From: Patescibacteria group bacterium
GTDB taxonomy: Bacteria; Patescibacteriota; Minisyncoccia; Phycocordibacterales; PALSA-1337
NCBI GenBank assembly: GCA_004298345.1
Contig: SCTV01000050.1
Span: 1-13,161 of the forward strand
Reading direction: 5' to 3'
Length of the DNA stretch: 13,161 nt
In this document: piece after piece, positions 1-6,181 of the stretch
Position numbering within the stretch: the first letter of the stretch is position 1
Layout: each line of letters starts with the position of its first letter
Notes under the pieces: model-generated
Database searches by the model: none
Seen by the model: the letters and a program-made list of their open reading frames with translations, nothing else
What the model was told of the DNA's origin: nothing
Translations under genes and position numbers: made by a program

Positions 1-8
1 TAAAAAAG

Positions 9-752
9 ATGTATAACGACATTTTCTCAAAACTTGATTTATCTAAAAATGAGTCCAAAATATACGAAACCTTGCTTATAGAAGGCGAATCTCCTGTGGC
101 CGAAATAGCCCTCAAAGCCAAGATAAACAGGCGAAATGTCTATGATTCTTTGAACCGTCTCATCGAAAAAGGCCTGGTTTTTGAGATTTTGCAGAAGGGA
201 GAGAATCGCTACAAACCCGTGGATCCTAAAAAGCTCATGGAATTACTGAAGGAAAAGGAGGACCAGCTCGCCACTATCCTCCCCGACCTCGAGGAACTCT
301 ATAATGCGAAACCGCATGAGGAAGATGTGTATATTTATCGCGGAGTAGAAGGGTGGAAGAATTTTATGCGAGATATTTTGCGTATTGGTAAAGATGTTTG
401 TGTGATTGGTGGCAAAGGTGGCTGGTCTGACCCGAGAATGGCTACTTTTCTCGATCGATTTATGAAGGATTCAAAAAACAAAGGCATTAAAGTGAAAGTG
501 CTCTATGATCACGAGGTGAAAGAGGCTAATCACAAGATTTTGTCGATTGTAAAAGACGATCGTCGTTTTTTGCCCAAGGGGTTTTCTAGTACTTCGGGTA
601 TTACGGTGTTCGGTAACCAGACCGTGATCCAGTCAAACATCACTTTGGGACAAATAGATGACAATGCTGCTTGTACTGTCATCATCAACCAGTCCATCGC
701 CGACTCTTTCCGGACATGGTTTCAACTTTTGTGGGAAAAGGCCGGGGAGTAA
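9..752 (+). CDS. TrmB-family transcriptional regulator (247 aa)
   Basis: Cytoplasmic DNA-binding regulator, probably sensing a small metabolite. Residues about 10-60 form a winged helix-turn-helix (LSKNESKIYETLL, then INRRNVYDSLNRLIEKGLV, the usual TrmB recognition helix and wing). Residues 72-100 are a charged helical linker, likely the dimerisation coiled coil. Residues 107-247 are the C-terminal effector domain, starting VYIYRG, with VCVIGGKG at 130-137 and ending NQSIADSFRTWFQLLW. The length is normal for short TrmB-like proteins of Patescibacteria. The ATG at position 9 gives a good N-terminus, but the promoter and upstream neighbour lie outside the window. No terminator is seen on this strand; the gene converges on the receiver-domain gene. 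The ligand is unknown. The same C-terminal domain recurs at the end of the ABC ATPase encoded at 11871-13037. Family call is secure, target genes are not. Confidence 0.88.
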   Translation: MYNDIFSKLDLSKNESKIYETLLIEGESPVAEIALKAKINRRNVYDSLNRLIEKGLVFEILQKGENRYKPVDPKKLMELLKEKEDQLATILPDLEELYNAKPHEEDVYIYRGVEGWKNFMRDILRIGKDVCVIGGKGGWSDPRMATFLDRFMKDSKNKGIKVKVLYDHEVKEANHKILSIVKDDRRFLPKGFSSTSGITVFGNQTVIQSNITLGQIDDNAACTVIINQSIADSFRTWFQLLWEKAGE

Positions 753-753
753 A

Positions 754-782
754 TAAAAAGCACAGCTAACCGAAGTTATCTG
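754..782 (-). terminator. Intrinsic terminator with UUCG tetraloop
   Basis: Read on the minus strand, CAGATAAC pairs with GTTAGCTG (7 of 8 positions, one A-G mismatch) around a C(TTCG)G tetraloop, followed by a T-rich tract (CTTTTTATTT). It lies about 30 bases after the stop of the receiver-domain gene. On the plus strand no T-run follows the hairpin, so it should act only on leftward transcription. Confidence 0.75.
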
Positions 783-810
783 CGCGTGGGGCATGTCTCA
801 CTCGAGAGGG

Positions 811-1617
811 TTAGGGTTCCATCAAGGCCTTGAGGGCCTTGTCCCAGCGCTTGCCGATGTGGTTGAAGAACAGAACCTTCTGCCCGTTCACCACTGCGCC
901 GTCCATGCGGTCGAACATCGCCGACACCCAGTCCTGGTGGTGGTTGCCGTCAGTGACGATGGCCACCGGCAGACCACGACTGGTCGCCTCGAGCATGACA
1001 GCGAAGCCATACTGGACCATCTCCGTCACCCCGTAGTTGCTGAGGTTGAGAGCAGGGTAGGTCTTGTCAGGGGGCATGCTCATGTCCGTGAGGACTGCAT
1101 CGAATTTTGTAGTATCCAATGCCCTGATAGCCATCTCAAGGGATCCGACAGTGACGATTGCATGATCCATGAGGACAGTTCTTGCGATCTGCAGGTTTTC
1201 CGGCTTGTCGTCGATTACGAGCACTCGGTAGGTCCTCTTGAACTCCACCAGGTCGGTAAACACCGGCACAGGCTCGGCCACGGCTTGTTTGCCGGACTCG
1301 GCACGGTGTCGGAGCAACGCCTCGAGGAGCCCGGGAGCACCTACGGTTTTATCGAACAGTTTGCGGGCGTGCACGATAACCACGTTTTTGGGCTGTTTCT
1401 TTGCGATCAGGTTGATCAAACCGTCGTCAGTGGCCAGGACGCAGAAAAGCTGGATGTCGTTGTAGACAATGCGCAGCCCCTCGATATCGTTGACAAAGAC
1501 GACTTCGGCAAGGTTCTGTTCTGCGACCTCGACCATGTGGTGGTCGGTGATGTCGACGGTTTGTAGAAATGCCCTGCTCACTGGGCCCGGGTTATGAGTG
1601 TAGACTTTGGTTTCCAT
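811..1617 (-). CDS. Receiver-domain (CheY-like) protein, GC-rich, Patescibacteria type (268 aa)
   Basis: Likely a signalling protein with a C-terminal receiver-like domain and no recognisable DNA-binding output. Receiver features: RVLVIDDKPENL with acidic pair D136-D137, phospho-acceptor candidate D178 in DAVLTDMSMP, T222 in VAIVTDGNHH, and K247 in NGQKVLF. Between D178 and T222 lies an insertion longer than in CheY. Residues 1-125 are an extra N-terminal alpha/beta region that I do not recognise. The TDGNHH signature and this layout recall receiver-like proteins I have seen in Parcubacteria; this is from memory. I chose the ATG at 1617 over an upstream ATG at 1704, because a promoter with TTGACA at 1699-1704 lies over that start and the extra 29 residues look non-coding. 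Base composition is clearly richer in G+C than the neighbours. Partner kinase and role are unknown. Confidence 0.75.
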   Translation of the reverse strand: METKVYTHNPGPVSRAFLQTVDITDHHMVEVAEQNLAEVVFVNDIEGLRIVYNDIQLFCVLATDDGLINLIAKKQPKNVVIVHARKLFDKTVGAPGLLEALLRHRAESGKQAVAEPVPVFTDLVEFKRTYRVLVIDDKPENLQIARTVLMDHAIVTVGSLEMAIRALDTTKFDAVLTDMSMPPDKTYPALNLSNYGVTEMVQYGFAVMLEATSRGLPVAIVTDGNHHQDWVSAMFDRMDGAVVNGQKVLFFNHIGKRWDKALKALMEP

Positions 1618-1675
1618 GATGTGGTGTGCGTTCGGACAGTTGATGGTTGCGTATTTACCGCAATTCCAATAGCGA

Positions 1676-1704
1676 CCATAGCATACTATATATGTTCTTG
1701 TCAA
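1676..1704 (-). promoter_or_regulatory. Promoter of the receiver-domain gene
   Basis: On the minus strand a perfect -35 TTGACA (1699-1704) is followed after 17 bases by CTATGG (1676-1681), preceded by TG as in an extended -10. The -10 is weak. Expected transcription start is near 1669, giving a leader of about 50 bases before the ATG at 1617. Confidence 0.6.
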
Positions 1705-1730
1705 GGCTTGTGGGGCTTGAAATTAGGTAA

Positions 1731-1770
1731 AAAAAACACTCCCCGCGCCTAGGCGCGGGGAGTGTTTTTT
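1731..1770 (-). terminator. Perfect 40-base palindromic terminator
   Basis: Two perfectly complementary 20-base arms (1731-1750 and 1751-1770) have a GC-rich core (CTCCCCGCGCC), with an A-run on one flank and a T-run on the other. It stands 33 bases after the stop of the binding-protein gene at 1803, so it should end that leftward transcript and shield the promoter of the next gene. By symmetry it would also stop rightward transcription. Confidence 0.9.
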
Positions 1771-1802
1771 GCTATGCACCATATTCTTACTTCTGTTCTA
1801 GT

Positions 1803-2891
1803 CTACTCACTAATCGTCACTGGCTTTCCATCCTTAATCATCCTCACCACCGCTTTCGAAAGCACGAGGCCGTCTGGGTTTATGGTCAGGTTACCGAGAG
1901 CACCTTTCTGATCTTTCACTCTGAGAAGTGCTTCCGCAAGTTTTTCATTGGTCACTTGCCCATCTATAGATTCTCCTGCTGATACGATCAGGTTGACGAT
2001 ATCGTACGCATTTGGGGTTCCCAATGTCGGTCCTTTGCCAAAGCGTTTTGTATAGGCGTCAATAAATTCACCTGTTGCATCTGCGGCATTCACATACCAG
2101 CTTCCCTCAAACAGTGAAAACTGCTCTGTCTGCTCAAATGATTCAATCGAAGTGATCGGTTCGCGTATACCCGCTTCTCGTAGTTGTTTTGCTAGTATCT
2201 CAAGTTCTGGAGAAAATTCCTCGAGTACGTAGATATCGGGATTGGTCGCTTTTGCCTTTGCTATCATGGTGCGATAATCTTTTACACCAAAGTTGTGTGT
2301 TTCATTGTACACAATCTCTATATCGGTTCCCCCAAGTTGCTTACTGAGTTCATCTACTACTGCCTGTATACCCTGAATTTTTGCTCCAAAGACTGCGAGT
2401 CTCTTGAAACCTCTTTTCTGGAGTTCTGGAACAAAAACTTTCACCTCCTCTACTGGCGGAGTCCAATGGATAAAGTTATACATACCCTCTGCGATATGTG
2501 GGTCTGATGCAATCGCAAAATGTACAATTTTATTTTGCTCAGCAATTGGTTTTGCAACATTTCCCGCGGCTGAAGCGATAGTCACCACCGCATTCACTTT
2601 ATCTATTGAGACAAGTTTGCTCAAAGCACTGGCAGTTCTCTTTACATCAAAGCCGTCATCTTCGACAATCACTCTGTACGTGTGCTTACCGGACTTATTC
2701 AGTTGTTCTTCGGCCAAAACTACCGCATTTTTCATACCTTCGCCTAGGAAAGCTAGGTTTCCTGAAAGCGGAGCTACCACACCAATGGTGATTACGTCCG
2801 ATTTCTTTGGGCCTGTATTGTTTTGCCAAATACCAACACCAATAAGTATCAGTACAAGCGCAATACCTATATTTCGTATAATTTTGTTCAT
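1803..2891 (-). CDS. ABC-type branched-chain amino acid-like substrate-binding protein (LivJ class, 362 aa)
   Basis: Extracytoplasmic solute-binding protein of the periplasmic-binding-protein type I / LivJ fold. Residues about 5-22 form a hydrophobic anchor (NIGIALVLILIGVGIW) after a short basic start; there is no lipobox cysteine and no clear cleavage site, so it is probably tethered by an uncleaved helix. The mature part opens with ITIGVVAPLSGNLAFLGEG, the classic first strand and ligand loop, and continues with VIVEDDGFD, a second lobe from about VFGAKIQGIQAV, and a C-terminal AYDIVNLIV stretch. The ATG at 2891 was chosen because a -10 at 2926-2931 lies inside the longer in-frame extension and because the hydrophobic anchor starts right after it. 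No permease or ATPase lies beside it. It is divergent from a TrmB-type regulator. The ligand may not be an amino acid: family members in poorly studied phyla bind many things. Confidence 0.87.
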   Translation of the reverse strand: MNKIIRNIGIALVLILIGVGIWQNNTGPKKSDVITIGVVAPLSGNLAFLGEGMKNAVVLAEEQLNKSGKHTYRVIVEDDGFDVKRTASALSKLVSIDKVNAVVTIASAAGNVAKPIAEQNKIVHFAIASDPHIAEGMYNFIHWTPPVEEVKVFVPELQKRGFKRLAVFGAKIQGIQAVVDELSKQLGGTDIEIVYNETHNFGVKDYRTMIAKAKATNPDIYVLEEFSPELEILAKQLREAGIREPITSIESFEQTEQFSLFEGSWYVNAADATGEFIDAYTKRFGKGPTLGTPNAYDIVNLIVSAGESIDGQVTNEKLAEALLRVKDQKGALGNLTINPDGLVLSKAVVRMIKDGKPVTISE

Positions 2892-2925
2892 ATATTTTAT
2901 TACTTTGTTACTTGCTAACAAAAAA

Positions 2926-2931
2926 ACTATA
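2926..2931 (-). promoter_or_regulatory. -10 element of the binding-protein gene
   Basis: On the minus strand CGTGGTATAGT holds a -10 TATAGT. No good -35 is visible 16-18 bases upstream. The start would be near 2919 with a leader of about 28 bases. The same CGTGGTATA string occurs at the promoter of the second binding-protein gene (5075-5080). Confidence 0.55.
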
Positions 2932-3033
2932 CCACGGTTATACATGTTTGTGTTTATAGCATACCAATATAAGTCTGCAAAAGCTTTATCTGGTAAGGCT
3001 ATTTTGGAAACATATATATTTTGTTCGTCTAAA

Positions 3034-3062
3034 GTGACAAAAAGTGCCACCTATGCTACTAT
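3034..3062 (+). promoter_or_regulatory. Promoter of leaderless TrmB-type gene
   Basis: GTGACA (3034-3039), a 17-base spacer and TACTAT (3057-3062), preceded by TGC. The distance from the end of the -10 to the ATG at 3071 is only 8 bases, so the transcript should begin at or next to the start codon. Confidence 0.6.
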
Positions 3063-3070
3063 ATCTAAAT

Positions 3071-3874
3071 ATGTTATCTGATACCCTCCTTTCAAAATTA
3101 CGCCAAGCAGGGCTTTCCGACAAAACAGCCTCGGTGTATGGATTTCTCACTAGTGTGGGTGGAGCATTCCCCTCTCGTATTGCTCTTGAGACACATTTAA
3201 ATCGTAGTACGGTGTACAAAATCCTTACAGACCTCTCTATCAAAGGTTTGGTAAATGAAATAGAAAAGGGAAAAAAACTGTATTATCAAGTTGAAAAACC
3301 ACAAAAATTTTTAAGATACGCTGAGCAGACAGTGGATCGTGCGAAAGATGCATTTGAGGTCGCCAACAAGATTTTCCCTGAACTCGAGGGATTGTACTCT
3401 CTCACACCAAATAAACCGAAGATCAAATTTTTCGAGGACCGAGATGGCCTGCGCTCGATCTTGGAAGACCACGTTTCAGAGAAGAAGCCATATGAGATGC
3501 TTGGTTTTGCAAACGCTGCCCAGCTCGAACGGTTTTTCAAAGCGGATTTCATTCGTAAGTATGTAAAACAAAAGGAGAGAATTGGTGTGACAACCAGAGG
3601 TATCGTTCCCAATACAGATACTGACCGTACCTACACCGGCCGAATGTATGTGGGCATTAAAAAACATATTTGGCTCAATTTACGACATATTCCAGCTAAA
3701 GATTTTCCTTTCAACGGCGAGATTACTATTTATGGGACCAACAAGGTTTCAATTATTAACTTCGAAGAAACACATCTGGTAGGTATCATCATCGAAGATA
3801 AAGCCATTCACGAAATGATGGTCCGTATTTTTGAATTGGCGTGGAGAGGAGCAGAAATGCTGGAGAAGAAATAA
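3071..3874 (+). CDS. TrmB-family transcriptional regulator (267 aa)
   Basis: DNA-binding regulator. Residues about 5-60 form the winged helix (LRQAGLSDKTASVYGFLTS, recognition helix LNRSTVYKILTDLSIKGLV, wing EIEKGKKLYYQ). A helical linker follows (AEQTVDRAKDAFEVANKIFP), then a C-terminal effector domain from about residue 104 (IKFFEDRDGLRSILEDHV) to the end (IHEMMVRIFELAWRGA). I chose the ATG at 3071; in-frame GTG at 3044 and ATG at 3053 lie within the promoter and would add residues unlike the family. The gene is divergent from one LivJ-class binding protein and convergent with another, so control of one or both is a fair inference. No ligand or operator could be assigned. The stop codon abuts a bidirectional terminator. 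Confidence 0.87.
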   Translation: MLSDTLLSKLRQAGLSDKTASVYGFLTSVGGAFPSRIALETHLNRSTVYKILTDLSIKGLVNEIEKGKKLYYQVEKPQKFLRYAEQTVDRAKDAFEVANKIFPELEGLYSLTPNKPKIKFFEDRDGLRSILEDHVSEKKPYEMLGFANAAQLERFFKADFIRKYVKQKERIGVTTRGIVPNTDTDRTYTGRMYVGIKKHIWLNLRHIPAKDFPFNGEITIYGTNKVSIINFEETHLVGIIIEDKAIHEMMVRIFELAWRGAEMLEKK

Positions 3875-3910
3875 AAAATCCCTCGGCCGAATACGGCCGA
3901 GGGATTTTTT
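3873..3910. terminator. Bidirectional terminator between convergent genes
   Basis: A 17-base perfect inverted repeat (3873-3889 and 3894-3910) has a 4-base loop (AATA), a GC-rich core CCCTCGGCCG, an A6 run on the left and a T6 run on the right. It overlaps the last bases of the regulator stop codon and ends 7 bases before the stop of the convergent binding-protein gene, so one hairpin serves both. Confidence 0.92.
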
Positions 3911-3916
3911 ATTTTA

Positions 3917-5041
3917 TTACTTAATCTCCACCATCTTTCCACCGGTCACCCGCTTTAAAACAAACTCACGGGCTGTGTCCCCTTTTTCATCAATGGTAAT
4001 ATTTCCGCTGACACCCGGGAAATCCTTCACTTTGTAGAGCTCACTTTTTATACACTCAGGATTTGTCCCAGCACAAGCAGTGATTGCTTTCGCGAGTACA
4101 TCGAAGCCGTCATATGCGAGAGCAATATACACATCTTCTCCCAGAATCGTGCCATATAATTTTTCGTATTGGTCTATGAGCTCTTTGAATGCTGGAGCCG
4201 TCGCGTCATATTTGTAGGTTACCGTGATCACCCCTTCTGCATCAGGATTCTGTACTACCGGCTTTACACTAAAGTATTCGTTGCCGATTACCGGTAGGTT
4301 TATTTTCAAATCACGCATTTGCTTGAGTGCGATGTTTGCTGTTACAGATGAATTAGCCACAATCACTATTGCCTGAGGTTTTGTCTGTGCAATTTTCAAA
4401 AGCTGAGTACGGAGATCGGTCGCCTTTGACTCAAACGATTCTTTGGTCGTGATTATATTCCCTGCTCCGGTATAGGTTTCAGAAAAAGTTGTCTGCCAAT
4501 CTACCGGAAAGGCTGCGTTCTCATACAACACCGCTACTTTTGTGTAGCCGAGAGCACTGATACCCTTTGAAACCGTTTGTCCGATACGTACAGCAGAGGC
4601 TGAGGTTCGGAAAATGTAATCTCCCGCATCACTGACTTTTGGGGAATTGGAAACCGCGGTAAAGAGAATTACCTTATGTGCTTCGGCAATCGGGGCTACC
4701 GAAAGCATTGACCCACTACAGACCCCATTTATGAGAATCTGTACTTTATCAATATCGATCAGTTTATTTGCCGCCGCCGCTGCTTTTGGTGGAGTACACG
4801 CGTCATCTTCGTAAATGATCTCTACTTTTTTGCCGGCGAGCGTCGGATATTTTGCGAGGGCGAGCTTGACTCCACCAAGCACCGCCGCACCAGTGTCTCC
4901 TGCTACTGGTCCAGTAAGTGGGCCAAAGTATCCGATCTTGATGGTATTTGAGTTACTGCTTTGCGATAGGCCGTACCAGACAAAAATCAGCACGACGATT
5001 ACGATTACTGCCCAGACCACCTTTTTGTTTGACTGTTCCAT
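3917..5041 (-). CDS. ABC-type branched-chain amino acid-like substrate-binding protein (LivJ class, 374 aa)
   Basis: Second LivJ-fold binding protein. Residues 8-25 form a hydrophobic anchor (VVWAVIVIVVLIFVWYGL) with no lipobox cysteine. The mature part begins IKIGYFGPLTGPVAGDTG (ligand-binding first loop), then VEIIYEDDAC, INGVCSGSMLSVAPIAEA, a second lobe from TKVAVLYENAAF, and the typical IALAYDGFDVLAKAI near the C-terminus. Cysteines around residues 82, 106, 338 and 344 could form disulfides, inferred only from their spacing. A weak ribosome site TAAGGG lies 11 bases before the ATG at 5041. It differs enough from the protein at 1803-2891 to suggest another ligand. No permease or ATPase is next to it, so it must share distant subunits or act as a sensor. 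It converges with a TrmB-type regulator. Confidence 0.9.
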   Translation of the reverse strand: MEQSNKKVVWAVIVIVVLIFVWYGLSQSSNSNTIKIGYFGPLTGPVAGDTGAAVLGGVKLALAKYPTLAGKKVEIIYEDDACTPPKAAAAANKLIDIDKVQILINGVCSGSMLSVAPIAEAHKVILFTAVSNSPKVSDAGDYIFRTSASAVRIGQTVSKGISALGYTKVAVLYENAAFPVDWQTTFSETYTGAGNIITTKESFESKATDLRTQLLKIAQTKPQAIVIVANSSVTANIALKQMRDLKINLPVIGNEYFSVKPVVQNPDAEGVITVTYKYDATAPAFKELIDQYEKLYGTILGEDVYIALAYDGFDVLAKAITACAGTNPECIKSELYKVKDFPGVSGNITIDEKGDTAREFVLKRVTGGKMVEIK

Positions 5042-5074
5042 GTGTATGTTTCCCTTAGTTTAATAATCAAGGAA

Positions 5075-5080
5075 ATTATA
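5075..5080 (-). promoter_or_regulatory. -10 element of the second binding-protein gene
   Basis: On the minus strand GCGTGGTATAAT carries a perfect TATAAT with an upstream TGG. No convincing -35 is seen. The predicted start is near 5068, giving a leader of about 27 bases. Confidence 0.6.
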
Positions 5081-5118
5081 CCACGCTCAAAAAATAAACA
5101 TACCAGATAAATTTTTCC

Positions 5119-5147
5119 TTAAAAAATACCAGACTTGCGTCTAGTAT
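5119..5147 (-). terminator. Intrinsic terminator of a small minus-strand unit
   Basis: On the minus strand ATACTAGAC pairs with GTCTGGTAT (8 Watson-Crick pairs plus one G-U) around GCAA, followed by six T. On the plus strand the hairpin has no T-run after it. It ends a leftward transcript that begins near 5390, not the binding-protein gene further left. Confidence 0.75.
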
Positions 5148-5165
5148 TCCTCTTGTTTCGGCGAC

Positions 5166-5333
5166 CTAGTCACAGCGATGCACAAGAACGGTGGGTGTGT
5201 GTCGCTGAAGCTGTCCACAGCGCCGGAAGGCTAGATGAGTCTTTCCTGCGTGTAGCAAATCCAGAATTCCCACAACTCGTTGCGTGGCGCTAGCTTTTAG
5301 GTGCGATACTTTTTTGCATGGTTGAGTGTTCAT
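5166..5333 (-). CDS. Possible 55-aa protein, or part of a structured RNA
   Basis: A minus-strand ORF of 55 codons starts at ATG 5333 (MNTQPCKKVSHL) and stops at 5166. AAGGG lies 11 bases before the ATG. It sits alone in a unit with its own promoter (5397-5424) and terminator (5119-5147). The product would be basic, with three cysteines and five histidines; no domain, signal peptide or membrane helix is visible and I do not recognise it. Against a protein: composition is richer in G+C and less K/E/I-rich than sure genes nearby, and the DNA can form paired arms, notably 5173-5184 with 5196-5207 (12 positions, two weak) and GGCG/CGCC outer arms. So the unit may be a structured RNA of about 270 bases. 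It does not show the hallmarks of tmRNA, RNase P RNA or SRP RNA. Confidence 0.4.
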   Translation of the reverse strand: MNTQPCKKVSHLKASATQRVVGILDLLHAGKTHLAFRRCGQLQRHTPTVLVHRCD

Positions 5334-5396
5334 TTAGTTCTGAGCCCTTTCCCTTGCAGGATGTCTTTTACAACACCCTTTGTTCTGCTATCAATA

Positions 5397-5424
5397 ATTA
5401 TACGCTTATTAAGGACACAGGCAA
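5397..5424 (-). promoter_or_regulatory. Promoter of the small minus-strand unit
   Basis: On the minus strand TTGCCT (5419-5424), a 16-base spacer and a perfect TATAAT (5397-5402). Expected start near 5390. The -35 lies close to the -35 of a divergent plus-strand promoter (5448-5475), with a DnaA box between them. Confidence 0.6.
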
Positions 5425-5429
5425 ATGAG

Positions 5430-5438
5430 TTATCCACA
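5430..5438 (+). promoter_or_regulatory. Perfect DnaA box TTATCCACA
   Basis: An exact match to the strong bacterial DnaA-binding box. It stands between two divergent promoters and is framed by AAGGACACAG (5411-5420) and TATGTCCTTTACA (5441-5453), which contain complementary AAGGACA/TGTCCTT arms. A single box may be chance or a DnaA-controlled promoter, so origin function is only a possibility. Confidence 0.5.
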
Positions 5439-5447
5439 GGTATGTCC

Positions 5448-5475
5448 TTTACATGTCTTTTATGATTGCTATACT
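5448..5475 (+). promoter_or_regulatory. Promoter facing right, product unclear
   Basis: TTTACA (5448-5453), a 16-base spacer and TATACT (5470-5475) preceded by TGC. This is as good as the promoters of the tRNA-Gly gene and the regulator at 10121. The start would be near 5482. What it transcribes is uncertain: the only ORF downstream is the doubtful one at 5519. Confidence 0.55.
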
Positions 5476-5518
5476 AGTACCAGGCCAACAGTTTTTACCG
5501 AGAAAAAACTTGCGGCGC

Positions 5519-5680
5519 ATGCTCTTCGAAACACTCGTTTCGGAAGAAGAAAGCGAAGAAATAAAAGATGTAGGATCGGGTAACCCTGATCTGGTTGTCG
5601 AGCAGTACACACTTCTCCAACTTTTACATTTTAGATGCTGTGCTACCAGCAGAATGCATCGAGGTCACTGGTCAATCTAG
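5519..5680 (+). CDS. Doubtful 53-codon ORF, possibly a frameshifted remnant
   Basis: An ORF from ATG 5519 follows the promoter at 5448-5475 by about 37 bases of leader. Its first 37 residues look protein-like (MLFETLVSEEESEEIKDVG, then LVVEQYTLLQLLHF), while the tail is rich in Cys, Arg and His. Near 5630 the next frame starts to look better (ILDAVLPAECIEVTGQ), which would fit a one-base shift or a degraded gene. No ribosome site or family is recognised. The pairing at 5530-5553 (CGAAAC with GTTTCG) may instead be an RNA hairpin. Could be a real small gene, a pseudogene or a non-coding RNA. Confidence 0.25.
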   Translation: MLFETLVSEEESEEIKDVGSGNPDLVVEQYTLLQLLHFRCCATSRMHRGHWSI

Positions 5681-5851
5681 TCCCTCCCTCTTTTATTCCC
5701 AGCAAGAATCTTCCACGTCCCCTTTTCAAAGCCGTTTCCATGCCACCTCCCTAACCTCTGGTCGCATCGAAGCGGCTTTATCGTTTGTATTTATCTGAAG
5801 AGATTCACGATGCACGATTCATGATTCATGAATAGTGAAAATCTGGGCCCC
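5681..5851. other. Gene-poor spacer with hairpin and short tandem repeat
   Basis: I see no convincing gene here. The region is rich in C and T on the plus strand. AAAGCCGTTTC near 5728 pairs with GAAGCGGCTTT near 5770 (10 of 11), across a loop of about 30 bases, a possible weak terminator for the rightward transcript from 5482. GATTCAT occurs twice in tandem (5816-5829), forming the palindrome ATTCATGAAT at 5824-5833, about 20 bases before the next promoter. Confidence 0.4.
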
Positions 5852-5880
5852 TTGCATTTATTTGGCTAAAAGACTACATT
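5852..5880 (+). promoter_or_regulatory. Promoter of the 83-codon gene
   Basis: TTGCAT (5852-5857), a 17-base spacer and TACATT (5875-5880). Start near 5887, leaving about 23 bases before the ATG at 5910. Confidence 0.55.
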
Positions 5881-5909
5881 ATTGATAGAAACGTCATAAC
5901 AACAAGATC

Positions 5910-6161
5910 ATGAAACCACTTTTGAAACGCGGAAGAGTGTTTGCTTCTGGAACAAAGCTCCAGCAATACGACGAGCATGCTGAAGATGAGGCAAAACTTG
6001 GAAATACTGGTGATTTTGCAACAAATCTGATGACCATTGCTGAATTTAGGCTCGCGGCTGACTGTGAGGAAGCGGCGAGAATCATCAACTTGGCATACGA
6101 GCAGTCTCTTTCTAATGCCAAGCCCCAAAAACGAAGACCCCAAACTCGCAAGCGAAAGTGA
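5910..6161 (+). CDS. Small hypothetical protein (83 aa)
   Basis: A complete small transcription unit: promoter at 5852-5880, ATG at 5910 and a terminator whose stem overlaps the stop codon. The protein begins MKPLLKRGRVFASGTKLQQY, has an acidic stretch (DEHAEDEAKLG), then a helical part around residues 40-70 (TIAEFRLAADCEEAARIINLAYEQSL) and a strongly basic tail (KPQKRRPQTRKRK). The basic ends suggest nucleic-acid or ribosome contact, which is only inference. There is no signal peptide or membrane segment. It converges on the CCA-adding enzyme gene. No family is recognised. Antisense ORFs over the same stretch lack a promoter or terminator of their own. Confidence 0.6.
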   Translation: MKPLLKRGRVFASGTKLQQYDEHAEDEAKLGNTGDFATNLMTIAEFRLAADCEEAARIINLAYEQSLSNAKPQKRRPQTRKRK

Positions 6162-6168
6162 GTTTTTT
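6144..6168 (+). terminator. Intrinsic terminator of the 83-codon gene
   Basis: ACTCGC (6144-6149) pairs with GTGAGT (6158-6163), with one G-U pair and an 8-base loop, followed by a T-run to 6168. The TGA stop at 6159-6161 lies in the right arm. The stem is short, so termination may be partial. Confidence 0.55.
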
Positions 6169-6181
6169 ATTTCTCCCTTCC

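Noticed and set aside
766..814. CTAACC/GGTTAG inverted repeat as a terminator
   Set aside because: The arms are six bases with a 37-base loop. The compact UUCG hairpin inside the same region explains termination better.
793..1566. Long plus-strand ORF (257 codons) opposite the receiver-domain gene
   Set aside because: It is the antisense of a gene with recognisable receiver motifs and a promoter. The translation is rich in His, Val and Asp in no known pattern; long antisense ORFs are expected in GC-rich genes.
2404..3081. 225-codon plus-strand ORF across the first binding-protein gene
   Set aside because: It is antisense to a clear LivJ-class gene and its hydrophobic, Ser/Thr-rich translation matches no family.
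2986..3243. 85-codon minus-strand ORF across the start of the TrmB-type gene
   Set aside because: It is antisense to the DNA-binding domain and overlaps the divergent promoters.
5160..5400. RNase P RNA, tmRNA or SRP RNA in the small minus-strand unit
   Set aside because: A few strings resemble RNase P RNA (GGAAAG, and GGCTAGATGA on the other strand), but the conserved core pairs and ACAGAA region are missing in order. There is no tRNA-like end for tmRNA and no SRP tetraloop helix.
5595..5798. 67-codon ORF starting at TTG
   Set aside because: Only the early part looks protein-like and it is better seen as a possible second frame of the doubtful ORF at 5519. The rest is low-complexity Ser/Phe sequence.
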